Origin: Rhodobacteraceae bacterium DSL-40
Lineage (GTDB): Bacteria > Pseudomonadota > Alphaproteobacteria > Rhodobacterales > Rhodobacteraceae
Length of the DNA stretch: 64,000 nucleotides
NCBI GenBank assembly: GCA_003258405.1
Contig: QKPN01000002.1
Span: forward strand, 248,001-312,000
Direction: 5' to 3'
The position numbers and the translations under genes were made by a program. Positions 17,010-25,100 of this stretch are shown here, piece by piece. The notes under the pieces were generated by a model. The model had not been told where the DNA came from and searched no databases. It worked only from the letters and a program-made list of their open reading frames with translations. Every line of letters starts with the position of its first letter. Within the stretch, counting starts at the first letter, position 1.

Positions 17010-17315
17010 TCAGACCGGCATCCTCAGGATTTCCTGATAGGCCTCGACGACCTTGTCGCGCACCGCGACCGCGGTCTGCACGGCGAGCTCGGTCGCGGCC
17101 ATCGCCTCGACGACCGCCTGCGGATCGGCGCGGCCGACGAGGCCCGCCTGCACGGTTTCCTCGCCCTGGCGCAGGGTCTGCATGAAGTCTTCGGTGACAG
17201 CCTTGAAGGCCTCGCCCGGCGTCGGCTGGCCTTCGCTGGCCTCCCGCGCGACGGGACGGGCCGCCACCTGGGCCCTGTTGTAGAGTTGCGATGCAAGTGT
17301 CGCGTTCACGTCCAT
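17010..17315 (-). CDS. fliE: Flagellar hook-basal body complex protein FliE
   Basis: FliE links the MS-ring to the proximal rod and is among the first exported proteins. From ATG 17315 (with AGAGGA in front) it has 101 residues. The C-terminal half carries the family signature, here GEETVQAGLVGRADPQAVVE followed by AMAATELAVQTAVAVRDKVV and AYQEILRMPV. It sits between flgC and fliQ, the standard alphaproteobacterial order. Confidence 0.93.
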   Translation of the reverse strand: MDVNATLASQLYNRAQVAARPVAREASEGQPTPGEAFKAVTEDFMQTLRQGEETVQAGLVGRADPQAVVEAMAATELAVQTAVAVRDKVVEAYQEILRMPV

Positions 17316-17343
17316 GACCTGGTTTCCTCTCTTCAACACCTAA

Positions 17344-17736
17344 TCAACGGCGCAGCAGATCGAGCAGCGACGACGCCATGTCGCGGGCCTGTTCGAACAT
17401 CTTGAGGTTGGCCTCGTACGAGCGGTTGGCCTCGCGGGCGTCGGCCATCTCGACCATCAGGTTGACGTTCGAGCCCTCGACATACCCGTTGGCGTCGGCG
17501 AGCGGGTGGTTCGGCTGGTAGACGCGCTCGACTTCGGACTGGTCGAGCTGCACGGGGCCGGTCGCGACCGCGCGGGTCTCGTTGGTGCGGTCGAAGATTT
17601 CCTGGAACGGCACGACCTTGCGGTGGTAGCCGGGCGTGTCGGCGTTGGCCATGTTCTCGGCAGACAGGCGGAGGCGCGCGGCCTGCGCGCGCATGCCGCT
17701 GGCCGAGGCCGCCATCGTACGCATCATCTCGTCCAT
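17344..17736 (-). CDS. flgC: Flagellar proximal rod protein FlgC
   Basis: FlgC is a proximal rod subunit. From ATG 17736 it has 130 residues. The N-terminus has MAASASGMRAQAARLRLSAE and ENMANADTPGYHRK, and the C-terminus has GYVEGSNVNLMVEMADAREA and an amphipathic helix for coiled-coil packing. The start was chosen at MDEMMRTM because that fits the family length; an in-frame upstream ATG adds 15 residues that are not typical. It lies 25 bases after flgB and 28 before fliE. Confidence 0.94.
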   Translation of the reverse strand: MDEMMRTMAASASGMRAQAARLRLSAENMANADTPGYHRKVVPFQEIFDRTNETRAVATGPVQLDQSEVERVYQPNHPLADANGYVEGSNVNLMVEMADAREANRSYEANLKMFEQARDMASSLLDLLRR

Positions 17737-17761
17737 GTAAACTCTCCCCCTGGCGGTTGTG

Positions 17762-18154
17762 TCAGCGTCCGGTGACCGCACTGCGCATGATGTCGAGCGA
17801 CTTGCGGTAGACCCCGAGCGCGAGATCGTGATGCTGGCGCACGTCGGTGGCGCGCATCATCTGGTCCTCGAGCGAGACGGAGTTGCCGTTGGGCGATTCG
17901 GCCCCGAAGGCCGTGACCTCGAAGGGCGCGTAGGCCGGGTTCTCGGTTCCGAACGGAATGTGCCCGGGCCGGGTCATCCGCGCCTCGAAATGCGGGACCG
18001 TCTCCTCGAGGGTTTCCGCGAAGCTCTTGATGTCGCGGGCCCTGTAGCCGGGCGTATCCGCATGTGCGATGTTCTCAGCGATGACCTGCTGCCGCGCGGC
18101 GGAATGCGAGGCAAGGCTGCTCGCAAGCTGCAGGATGTTGAGGCTCAGATCCAT
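17762..18154 (-). CDS. flgB: Flagellar basal body rod protein FlgB
   Basis: FlgB is the first proximal rod protein. From ATG 18154 it has 130 residues with the characteristic HSAARQQVIAENIAHADTPG and YRARDIKSF. The C-terminal part contains NSVSLEDQMMRATDVRQHHD, a clear family hallmark. It opens the minus-strand operon flgB-flgC-fliE-fliQ and is divergent from fliI, with 87 bases between them. The long open frame continuing upstream across fliI is a shadow of fliI. Confidence 0.95.
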   Translation of the reverse strand: MDLSLNILQLASSLASHSAARQQVIAENIAHADTPGYRARDIKSFAETLEETVPHFEARMTRPGHIPFGTENPAYAPFEVTAFGAESPNGNSVSLEDQMMRATDVRQHHDLALGVYRKSLDIMRSAVTGR

Positions 18155-18241
18155 GGGCCGGGTCCTCCCGCCTTCACTCTGGAAACCCGGGCTTAACCCT
18201 TCATGGTTTACAAAACGTAACCAGTGCCGCGAGGAGGGCCC

Positions 18242-19588
18242 ATGCTGACCGACTTCACCGCGCTCCGCTCGGAGATTTCCCGGATCCAGAACCATCGGCG
18301 CATCGGCCGTGTGGTTTCCGTCAGCACCGCTTCGCTCGAGATCACCGGCCTCGTGCATCAGGCCCGAATCGGCGACCAGATCGCCATCACGCTCCGGAAC
18401 GGCCATGAGCTCGGCGGCGAGATCGTTGGGGTGACGGAGACGCGGGCGCGCGCGATGACCTACGAGCCGCTCGACGGCGCCGCGGTCGGCAATCAGGTGA
18501 CGCTGCTCGGGCCCGCGGGCGTCTATCCCGACACCGGCTGGGTGGGGCGGATCGTCGATGCCTTCGGCCAGCCGATGGACGGCCGCGCGATCTCGCAGGG
18601 GGCGGCGAGCGCGAGCCTGCGCCAGCCGCCACCCGAGCCGGCCCGGCGCAAGGCGATGGGGGCGCGGATCGGCACGGGGCTCGCGGTCTTCGACACGGTG
18701 CTGCCGCTGGCCCGCGGCCAGAGGATCGGGGTCTTCGCGGGCTCCGGCGTCGGCAAGTCCACACTCCTCGCCGATCTCGCCCGCGGGATCGAGGCCGATA
18801 TCGTCGTGCTGGCGCTCATCGGCGAGCGCGGCCGCGAGCTCCGGGATTTCGTCGACAACGTGCTCGGCCCCGAGGGCATGGCGCGCGCGGTGGTGGTGGC
18901 CGCGACCTCCGATCAGGCGCCGCTCATCAAGCGCCGCGCCGCCTGGATGGCGATGGCGACGGCGGAGGTCTTCCGCGATCAGGGCCACCATGTGCTGCTG
19001 CTGATCGATTCGCTCACCCGCTTCGCCGAGGCGCATCGCGAGATCGCGCTGACCGCGGGCGAGGCGCCGACGCTCCGGGGCTTTCCGCCCTCGATCTCGA
19101 ATCTCATTGCCTCGCTCTGCGAACGCGCGGGGCCGGGGCCGTTCGGAAAGGGCGATGTGACGGGGGTCTTCAGCGTGCTCGTCGCGGGCTCGGACATGGA
19201 CGAGCCGATCGCCGACATCACCCGTGGGGTGCTCGACGGGCATGTGGTGCTCGACCGGGCGATTGCCGAGCGCGGGCGGTTTCCGGCGGTGGACGTGCGG
19301 CGCAGCGTCTCGCGCTCGCTGCCCGGGATCGCGACGGAGGCGGAGAACGCGATGATCGCCAAGGTCCGGCGCGTGCTCACCGCCTACGAGAACGCCGCGC
19401 TGATGATCCAGACCGGGCTCTATGCCAAGGGCAGCGACGCGGCGATCGACGAGGCGATCTCGCTCTGGCCGAAGCTCGATGCGTTCTTTTCGGAAGAGGC
19501 CCCGGAGGGGGTCGAGGCGAGCTTCGAGCGGCTCGCCTCACTCCTCCAGATCAATCAGGGCCAGGGCGGCTACCCGTCGAAGCGGTAG
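18242..19588 (+). CDS. fliI: Flagellum-specific ATPase FliI
   Basis: FliI is the hexameric ATPase that energises unfolding and entry of flagellar substrates. From ATG 18242, with GAGGAGG in front, it has 448 residues. Walker A is GSGVGKST at about residue 168, Walker B is VLLLIDSLTRFAEAHREI, and the family segment GEAPTLRGFPPSISNLIASL is present. The C-terminal domain ends with ASLLQINQGQGGYPSKR. Its last 19 bases overlap the end of the convergent DUF1217 gene. It is the only flagellar gene on the plus strand between the two minus-strand blocks. Confidence 0.96.
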   Translation: MLTDFTALRSEISRIQNHRRIGRVVSVSTASLEITGLVHQARIGDQIAITLRNGHELGGEIVGVTETRARAMTYEPLDGAAVGNQVTLLGPAGVYPDTGWVGRIVDAFGQPMDGRAISQGAASASLRQPPPEPARRKAMGARIGTGLAVFDTVLPLARGQRIGVFAGSGVGKSTLLADLARGIEADIVVLALIGERGRELRDFVDNVLGPEGMARAVVVAATSDQAPLIKRRAAWMAMATAEVFRDQGHHVLLLIDSLTRFAEAHREIALTAGEAPTLRGFPPSISNLIASLCERAGPGPFGKGDVTGVFSVLVAGSDMDEPIADITRGVLDGHVVLDRAIAERGRFPAVDVRRSVSRSLPGIATEAENAMIAKVRRVLTAYENAALMIQTGLYAKGSDAAIDEAISLWPKLDAFFSEEAPEGVEASFERLASLLQINQGQGGYPSKR

Positions 19589-20409
19589 AAGAGATTGAGC
19601 AACCCCTGCGAGCCGCTCGAATTGCGGTGCTGGAGCAGGAACAGCGCACTCGCGCCAGGGCCGGTCGCCGAGGCGCCGCCCTCCTCGATCTGGGCGCGGG
19701 CGAGGAAGCGCGTGATGAGCTTGTCGACGTTCTTCTGGTCCTGGAAGGCTGTCAGGCTGCCGCTGCCGAAGACCTGCTTGGCCTTCTTCTCCATCATCAT
19801 CGCCTGCTTGTCGATGTCGAGGTTGATGAAGCTTGCCGGCAGGCCCAGCGCGCCCTCGAAGACCTTGCGGAGCTGCTTGTCGCCCAGCACGGTATACCAG
19901 CTCTTGCCCTCGCCCTCCGAGAGCATCTCCGCCTTGCGGTTGAAGTTCATCACCAGGCCGAGATGGGCGTTCTGATCGTAGACCGAGCTCTCGAAGGAGC
20001 GTTCCTTGTAGAGATTGACGATCTTTGCGGCGAAACCGTCGGTGGCGGTCTGCACGCCGGTCTCGTTGCCGAAGCCGAAGGCCGTGGTCATCTCCTTGTA
20101 GCCGGTGTTGGAGATGCGGTTGGCGAGCGCCTTCTTGTCGTCGGTGCCCTCCTCGAGGATCTTGCGCACCAGGGCCTTCTTGTCGAGATCGCCCTCGAGG
20201 CCATAGGCGGTCAACGCAAAATTGAGCAGACGGCGGTCTCCAACGAGATCCGCCGCCGTTTCGACCTTGCCGATGTTCTCCTCGAAATAGGCAATCTCGC
20301 GTTTCATCATCGCGTCGTTCTCGAACGCCGACTTCTGTGTCGTCTGCGTACGTTCGAGAAAGCGCCAGCCGGCGATGCCCGTGAGCGGAACCTGGACCTG
20401 ATAGCTCAT
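19570..20409 (-). CDS. DUF1217 family flagellar protein
   Basis: A 279-residue, mostly helical protein of the DUF1217 family, found almost only in alphaproteobacterial flagellar clusters. The N-terminus (VPLTGIAGWRFLERT followed by FENDAMMKREIAYFEENIGK) and the repeated LVGDRRLLNFALTAYGL-like element are the usual marks. The role is unknown; secretion through the flagellar path is suspected because it has no Sec signal. It is transcribed toward fliI and overlaps the fliI 3' end by 19 bases. It lies 17 bases downstream of flbT on the same strand, so it is probably in the flaF-flbT unit. Confidence 0.85.
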   Translation of the reverse strand: MSYQVQVPLTGIAGWRFLERTQTTQKSAFENDAMMKREIAYFEENIGKVETAADLVGDRRLLNFALTAYGLEGDLDKKALVRKILEEGTDDKKALANRISNTGYKEMTTAFGFGNETGVQTATDGFAAKIVNLYKERSFESSVYDQNAHLGLVMNFNRKAEMLSEGEGKSWYTVLGDKQLRKVFEGALGLPASFINLDIDKQAMMMEKKAKQVFGSGSLTAFQDQKNVDKLITRFLARAQIEEGGASATGPGASALFLLQHRNSSGSQGLLNLFYRFDG

Positions 20410-20426
20410 GGCATCTCTCCGGTGTC

Positions 20427-20834
20427 CTATTGCCCCGATGCGATCGAGAGCAGGCGGGTTTCGCGCGGCAGGAGGGCGCGGAGCGCCTTCATTGCCTGGT
20501 AGAAGCGGCCGGCGGCGACGGCCTCGGTGGCCGCGGTCAGCTGTTCGCGGCTGTCGCGGTCGAGAAAGACCTGGCTCAGCTGCTCGATGCCGCGCAGAAG
20601 CTGCGGTGCGGCCTCCGCAGGATCCGCCTCGCCCGCAAGGACGAGCTGGGCGATGTAGCAGACCCGCTTCACCGGGGTCTTGGCATCGTCGGGGTGGATC
20701 GCGTCGCGCAGGCGCAGGACGTTGGCTTCCGGCGTCATGATGTTGATGCGGGTCCGGCGGTCGCCGTTTTCCATGACGACGCCATTTATCATGACGCGTT
20801 CACGGGGACCCAGCTTGAGAACAAGCCCGCTCAT
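20427..20834 (-). CDS. flbT: Flagellar biosynthesis repressor FlbT
   Basis: FlbT binds flagellin mRNA in Caulobacter and limits flagellin translation until the hook is complete. The protein has 135 residues and starts MSGLVLKLGPRERVMINGVV, with the conserved VENGDRRTRINIMTPEANVLRL-type region (seen as NGDRRTRINIMTPEANVLRL). It overlaps flaF by 4 bases and precedes the DUF1217 gene. In this group FlbT can also act positively on flagellin, so the sign of control here is not certain. Confidence 0.93.
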   Translation of the reverse strand: MSGLVLKLGPRERVMINGVVMENGDRRTRINIMTPEANVLRLRDAIHPDDAKTPVKRVCYIAQLVLAGEADPAEAAPQLLRGIEQLSQVFLDRDSREQLTAATEAVAAGRFYQAMKALRALLPRETRLLSIASGQ

Positions 20835-21211
20835 GCTGCTGTCTCCACTTCTCCGCGCAGGCCGCGCATGATGGACGTGTTGATGTCGATGAGGGGATCG
20901 ATCGTGTCCTGGCCGTTCATCACCGCATAGCTGTGACGGCGGACGAAGCCCGCGAGCGAGAGAAGCTGGCCGCGGAGCTCGAGGGGAAGGGCGTTGCCAT
21001 CGCGGCGCAGATCGCTCGCAAGCGTGCGCCAGAGGCCGAGATTGTCCATGACGGCCCGCGTCAGGGCCGGGCGCATGGCGGTGTCGGTTTCATCCACCTC
21101 GCGCAGGCTGCTCGTGATGCGGGCAAAGACGGCGTATTCCAGTCCACGGTCGGTGCGAACGGGACGGGCTGCAGCAGCATAACCGGAAAGGGCTTTTTCA
21201 CTCGTGGTCAT
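20831..21211 (-). CDS. flaF: Flagellar biosynthesis regulator FlaF
   Basis: FlaF is a small partner of flagellin and FlbT. In Caulobacter it binds flagellin and is needed for its secretion, while FlbT holds back translation. It has 126 residues, with the family pattern EYAVFARITSSLREVDETDT then NLGLWRTLASDLRRDGNALP and QLLSLAGFVRRHSYAVMNGQ. Its ribosome site (bases 21218-21222, read on the minus strand as GGAGG) is complementary to an upstream segment; see the leader feature. It begins 109 bases after the flagellin stop and overlaps flbT. Confidence 0.92.
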   Translation of the reverse strand: MTTSEKALSGYAAAARPVRTDRGLEYAVFARITSSLREVDETDTAMRPALTRAVMDNLGLWRTLASDLRRDGNALPLELRGQLLSLAGFVRRHSYAVMNGQDTIDPLIDINTSIMRGLRGEVETAA

Positions 21212-21215
21212 CAGG

Positions 21216-21259
21216 AACCTCCAGGGGTCTAGGCCGGCGCCTTCAGGCGCCGGGAGGTT
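21216..21259 (-). promoter_or_regulatory. Leader hairpin that can mask the flaF ribosome binding site
   Basis: Read on the minus strand, AACCTCC (21259-21253) is the exact complement of GGAGGTT (21222-21216), which contains the flaF Shine-Dalgarno. Between them lies a strong inner stem CGGCGCC/GGCGCCG (21252-21246 and 21241-21235) with a four-base loop. If transcribed, this would close the flaF start in a three-part structure. A role in translational control of flaF-flbT is inferred, not shown. Confidence 0.5.
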
Positions 21260-21284
21260 TCAACGGATACTATCCGGCCGAAAA

Positions 21285-21308
21285 CGGGGCGGGCTTTCGC
21301 CCGCCCCG
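21285..21308 (-). terminator. Rho-independent terminator after flagellin
   Basis: On the minus strand CGGGGCGGGC, loop GAAA, GCCCGCCCCG form a perfect 10-bp stem that begins 12 bases after the flagellin stop and is followed by CGTTTTCGG. A short T-run and a GNRA-type tetraloop make this a good terminator. It separates the abundant flagellin message from flaF-flbT. Confidence 0.8.
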
Positions 21309-21320
21309 CTATGGTGCCTG

Positions 21321-22142
21321 TCAGCGGAAGAGCGACAGGATGGTCTGCGGCGCCTGGTTGGCGATCGACAGCGCCTGAGTGCCGAGCTGCTGCTGCGTCT
21401 GCAGGGCGGTCAGGCGAGCCGAAGCCGCTTCCATGTCTGCGTCGACCAGGGCGCTCACGCCGTTGGTCAGCGCGTCGGACTGCTTCGACAGGAAGTCGCT
21501 CTGCGCTTCGATACGTGCCTGGGCAGCACCGAAGGCGGCAGCGGCGGCGTTCACGGTGTCGAGCTCGTCATCGATCGCATCGAGCGAGGTGGCGGAGCCA
21601 TCCACGGTCAGAGCGGCGATCGCAGAAGCCACGGCCTCGAGGTCGACGGTAGCGACCGTCATCGTGTCGACCGTCAGCGTGCCGCTGGAGTCGCGCATGA
21701 CAGAGGTCGTCACAGTCTGGCTCGAACCCGAAGCGCTCACCAGATTGATGCCATTGTACTGGGCCGACTGAGCGATCGAGGTGATCGTGTCGGTAAGGAC
21801 GGTGATCTGGTTGCTGATGGTGGCCTGGTCGGTCGCCGAAGCGCCGGCAGCCTGGGTCATCAGGGTCTGGATTTCCTTGACCTTGTCGGCGATCTGCTCG
21901 GTCGCGCTGCGCGCGGTGCCAACCATCTCGTAGGCCGAGTCAAGGTTTTCAACCAGTTTGTCGAAGACCGCCGCATCCGACTCCATCGTCGACGCGATCG
22001 ACCAGGACGAGGCATTTTCCTTGGCGTTCGAAACCTTGAGGCCGGTGGAGACCTCGTTCTGCACGCCGGAAAGGTCCTTGTTGATCCCCTTCAGGGTCTG
22101 GAGGGCAACCATCGCGGACGAGTTGGTGAGAATGCTGGACAT
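21321..22142 (-). CDS. fliC: Flagellin
   Basis: The filament subunit. It has only 273 residues, so it holds just the conserved D0/D1 helices with a small central insert and no large surface domains. The N-terminal region (MSSILTNSSAMVALQTLKGI, KENASSWSIASTMESD) and the C-terminal region (ARLTALQTQQQLGTQALSIA, NQAPQTILSLFR) are typical of Rhodobacterales flagellins. No signal peptide is present, in line with type III export. A strong terminator follows the gene. Its start is divergent from the IalB-family gene with 165 bases between; I could not identify a sigma-28 promoter there. Confidence 0.95.
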   Translation of the reverse strand: MSSILTNSSAMVALQTLKGINKDLSGVQNEVSTGLKVSNAKENASSWSIASTMESDAAVFDKLVENLDSAYEMVGTARSATEQIADKVKEIQTLMTQAAGASATDQATISNQITVLTDTITSIAQSAQYNGINLVSASGSSQTVTTSVMRDSSGTLTVDTMTVATVDLEAVASAIAALTVDGSATSLDAIDDELDTVNAAAAAFGAAQARIEAQSDFLSKQSDALTNGVSALVDADMEAASARLTALQTQQQLGTQALSIANQAPQTILSLFR

Positions 22143-22307
22143 TGGTCATTTCCTTGTATTCATGCGATGCTTTCGACACCGCCTTGGGATGAATGGCCCC
22201 GCATGCGCGAAACCGTTGACCGCCATTCTGACACTGCGACTACCGGTCCGTTCAAAACCTCGCCGCGCCGGCTGATTGCCGCGTGCAATGGACATACTGC
22301 GAACACC

Positions 22308-22862
22308 ATGAAGCAAGTGCTAACGCGGCCCCGGAGGGGGTCGAACAATGCACTGTTATTGTTTACATTTTTCAGCGCCTTTTTCGCATCCGGGACGGGT
22401 GCGGCCGAGATGCCGGCGGCGCTCCTGGCCCCTCCGGCGGAAATTTTCGAGGACTGGCAGACCACTTGCGCGGCGAAGCTCTGCAGCGCGACGACCCGGG
22501 TCAGTTCGCAGGACGGCGCGCCGCTCTTCGCGATCGAGGCACCGGGTGCGCCGGCGGACGAGCTGATCCTGCGCACACCCTTGCCGCTATACCTGCCCGA
22601 CGGGCTGGGATTCGCCGTCGGGGGGCGACTCGCCCGCGATCTCGCCTGGGTCACCTGCAACCCGGCGGGGTGCGAGGCGCGGATGGCGCTCGACGAGGAC
22701 CTGCGCGCAGCCCTCAAGGCCGAGCGCGGCGGCAGCGTGGAATTCACGCTGCTGGACGGAAGCCGGGTGCGGCTGCCGTTTTCGCTGATGGGGTTCAGTG
22801 CAGCGCTTGCCGCCGCCAAGGCGGGGACCAGTGCCAAAACCGGCGAGAAAACCGCCCCGTAA
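22308..22862 (+). CDS. Invasion-associated locus B (IalB) family protein
   Basis: A secreted or periplasmic protein of 184 residues. The N-terminus has a basic stretch and a hydrophobic core (NNALLLFTFFSAFFASGTGA) that looks like a Sec signal. The mature part has the IalB pattern: FEDWQTTCAAKLCSATTRVS near the start, then VTCNPAGCEARMALDEDL, a pair of cysteines, and VRLPFSLMGFSAAL at the end. IalB is linked to host-cell entry in Bartonella, but the family is very widespread in free-living alphaproteobacteria and its role there is unknown. It is convergent with idi (9 bases between stops). Confidence 0.8.
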   Translation: MKQVLTRPRRGSNNALLLFTFFSAFFASGTGAAEMPAALLAPPAEIFEDWQTTCAAKLCSATTRVSSQDGAPLFAIEAPGAPADELILRTPLPLYLPDGLGFAVGGRLARDLAWVTCNPAGCEARMALDEDLRAALKAERGGSVEFTLLDGSRVRLPFSLMGFSAALAAAKAGTSAKTGEKTAP

Positions 22863-22871
22863 ACGGCGGGA

Positions 22872-23420
22872 TCAGTCGACCGAGCCGAAGATCGTGCCCG
22901 CGTGCTCGGCGAGGTAGATCCGGAGCCAGGGCGTGAAGCGCTCCGGGTTCTGCGCGATCTCTTCCTCGAGCTGGAACAATGGCACCCAGCGGGTCTCCAT
23001 CACTTCCGATGGGTCGGGGGCCAGCGTGACGGCGGGGCGCCAGTGGCCGATGAAGAGATCGACGTCCTCGCGCTCGACCATGCCCCGGCCGACATCGGCA
23101 CTATAGGAGACGCGGCCGCTCCGGGCGAGCGGCAGGCCGACGATGCCGAGTTCTTCGAGCAGGCGGCGGCTCGCGCAGGCCTCCGTCGGCTCGCCCCAGC
23201 GCGGGTGCGTGCAGCAGGCATTCGCCCAGAGGCCCGGCGTGTGATACTTGCCGAGCGCACGGCGCTGGAGCAGCGTCCGGCCACCATCCATCAGGAAGAC
23301 GGAGACAGCGGGATGGCGCAGGCCCTTGCGGTGCACCTCCAGCTTGTCGACGGGCAGGAGGCGGCCATCGACCCAAGCAGGAATGAAACTGTGCCGACTC
23401 GCGGCGCTCTGATCGTTCAT
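22872..23420 (-). CDS. idi: Isopentenyl-diphosphate delta-isomerase, type I
   Basis: Idi interconverts isopentenyl and dimethylallyl diphosphate for carotenoid, quinone and bacteriochlorophyll tails. The 182-residue Nudix-fold protein has the type I active-site cysteine region GLWANACCTHPRWGE, and a RRLLEELG Nudix-like helix. I took ATG 23420; the frame continues two codons up to a TTG. It follows the Bch2/PucC-like gene by 50 bases on the same strand. In Rhodobacter photosynthesis clusters idi also follows bch2 but with bchP between them, and bchP is absent here. Confidence 0.92.
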   Translation of the reverse strand: MNDQSAASRHSFIPAWVDGRLLPVDKLEVHRKGLRHPAVSVFLMDGGRTLLQRRALGKYHTPGLWANACCTHPRWGEPTEACASRRLLEELGIVGLPLARSGRVSYSADVGRGMVEREDVDLFIGHWRPAVTLAPDPSEVMETRWVPLFQLEEEIAQNPERFTPWLRIYLAEHAGTIFGSVD

Positions 23421-23470
23421 GCCCAAGGTCTTTCGGCCATTTCACGCCCGCGGGCAAGGCCTGCGCGCGC

Positions 23471-24772
23471 TCAGAGCCCCTCCTCGGGCAGCGGCACCCG
23501 GCCGGGCGCGTCGATCGCGGAGAGCGCAAGGGCCGCCGCGACGAGGAAAAGCCCCGCCTCGATCACGAAGACCGTGCCATAGGCGAGGTGGTTCTCGCCG
23601 AGCGCGAATCGCATCGTGTCGGCCCCCGCGGCCCCGAGAAAGCCGCCGATGCCGGAGGCCATGGCCTGGGCCGCGCCCCAGAGCCCCATGCGGGTGCCCT
23701 CGCGGCCGCCCTGCCCCGCGCTCCCTGCGAGCTGCATCATCGCCCCGATGGCGGCGACGGCGAAGACGCCGTTGGCAAAGCCGAGCGCGAAGACCGAGGG
23801 CAGCAGCGCCGCTTCGGGACCGCCGAAGCCTGCAAGCGCGATGGCGACAAGCGCGGCCGCGGAGCCGACGCAGCCCGCGGCGGTCCAGACCCGGAGCGAG
23901 CCCCTGCCGAGCCCGCTGCCGACGATGCCGACGGTCAGCACGCCGAGCAGCACCGCGCCGTTCTGAAGCCCTGCCATCGAGGTCGAGCGCCCCGGCGAGA
24001 AGCCGAAGACATGGCCCGCGAAGGGCTCGAGGATCAGCTCCTGCATCGAATAGGCGATCATCGAGAGGAAGACGAAGACGGCGAAGCGCCGGGAATGCGG
24101 CTCGGCCCAGGTCTCGGCGAAGGCGCGGCGGAAGGGCACCTGCGCCTCGCGGGCCGGCGCCACCACCGCGCTGTCGCGTTCGAGGCCGATCATGGCGAGT
24201 GTCGCAAGGAGGCACGCGCCGGTGCAGACCCCCGCGACCACCCGGAGAAGCCGCGCGGGCGAATAGGGATCGAGGATCTGGCCGACGAGGGTGGTAGTGG
24301 CGGCGATGCCGAAGATCATCAGGAGCCAGGTGATCGTTGCTGCCGCGGGCCGCCGTTCCGGCCGGGTCGCCGTGGCGAGGAAGGCCAGCAGCGATGTGGC
24401 CGCGGCGCCGGCGCCGGCGCCGATCAGCATGAAGCCTGCCCCCGAGAGCGGCAGACCGATGGCGAGATCCGTCTCCATCCGCACCGTGCCGAGGGTCGCG
24501 ACGAGGCCGCCGAGCGCGAGCACGAAGACGCCGCCGAGGATCCAGGGGGTGCGCCGCCGCCCGGCATCGGAGCGGTGACCCCAGACGGGCCGCGAGAGCT
24601 GGAGCGCATAATAGATGCCGACGAGCAGCCCCGGCAGCACGGCGGGGAGCGCGAGTTCGACCACCATGATCCGGTTGAGCGTCGAGGTGGTGAGCGCGAT
24701 CACCGAGCCGATCGCCATCTGGACGAGGCCGAGGCGCAGGATGCCGGACCAGCTCAGACCGTTGGGCGCCAT
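23471..24772 (-). CDS. Bch2/PucC/LhaA-family membrane protein (MFS-like)
   Basis: A 433-residue membrane protein with about 12 hydrophobic segments. The N-terminal SWSGILRLGLVQMAIGSVIA, STLNRIMVVELALPAVLPGL and GIYYALQLSRPVWGHRSD are the hallmarks of the PucC/LhaA/Bch2 group, whose members deliver pigment or help assemble light-harvesting complexes. Among these it looks most like Bch2 (ORF428 of Rhodobacter), because idi follows. ATG 24772 was chosen; an in-frame extension to 24913 lacks family features. The gene is divergent from hemA and shares with it a 396-base region holding an FNR box. No reaction-centre or bch genes are in the window, so whether the host is phototrophic cannot be told. 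Confidence 0.82.
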   Translation of the reverse strand: MAPNGLSWSGILRLGLVQMAIGSVIALTTSTLNRIMVVELALPAVLPGLLVGIYYALQLSRPVWGHRSDAGRRRTPWILGGVFVLALGGLVATLGTVRMETDLAIGLPLSGAGFMLIGAGAGAAATSLLAFLATATRPERRPAAATITWLLMIFGIAATTTLVGQILDPYSPARLLRVVAGVCTGACLLATLAMIGLERDSAVVAPAREAQVPFRRAFAETWAEPHSRRFAVFVFLSMIAYSMQELILEPFAGHVFGFSPGRSTSMAGLQNGAVLLGVLTVGIVGSGLGRGSLRVWTAAGCVGSAAALVAIALAGFGGPEAALLPSVFALGFANGVFAVAAIGAMMQLAGSAGQGGREGTRMGLWGAAQAMASGIGGFLGAAGADTMRFALGENHLAYGTVFVIEAGLFLVAAALALSAIDAPGRVPLPEEGL

Positions 24773-24906
24773 GTGAAATCCTCTGGCTGACACGGGATCG
24801 TGGATCGGGCGCGGACCACACCCACCTTGGTTCAATATGCGACCCCGGCAAATGGTGGGAAGGTGACTGAGCCGATTCGCCAAGGCGCGTCGAAAGATGG
24901 CCCGGC

Positions 24907-24920
24907 TTGACAAAGATCAA
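24907..24920. promoter_or_regulatory. FnrL/FNR-type binding site
   Basis: TTGACAAAGATCAA matches the FNR consensus TTGAY-N4-RTCAA in both halves. Its centre is 255 bases from the hemA start and 141 from the bch2-like start. FnrL activation of hemA under low oxygen is established in Rhodobacter sphaeroides, so the same control is likely here. Confidence 0.75.
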
Positions 24921-25073
24921 GGGCGGCAGCGGCGAATGCGGGAATCATGCCCGCCTGCGGAGGAAGGGCGCACGAGCGCCGAATTTACGTGAAAGGGGCG
25001 GGGAATGCCAGTCGATCCCATGATTTTCCTGTCAATTCTCGGCTTATCTTCCGTGGTAGTGCACTGCAGACTG

Positions 25074-25100
25074 GACATGGCGGCGCGCTGGTGCCATGTC
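25074..25100 (+). promoter_or_regulatory. Inverted repeat in the hemA leader
   Basis: GACATGGC, 11 bases, GCCATGTC: a perfect 8-bp inverted repeat 69 bases before the hemA ATG. It could be an RNA hairpin in the leader or an operator. No known regulator motif fits well. Confidence 0.4.

Noticed and set aside
18155-18241. A CtrA-type site between flgB and fliI
   Set aside because: TTAA-like words are present (TTAACC, GTTTAC, GTAACC) but none of the pairs has the required 7-base spacing.
23421-23470. A remnant of bchP between the Bch2-like gene and idi
   Set aside because: Only 50 bases separate the genes; no bchP-like coding trace can be read.
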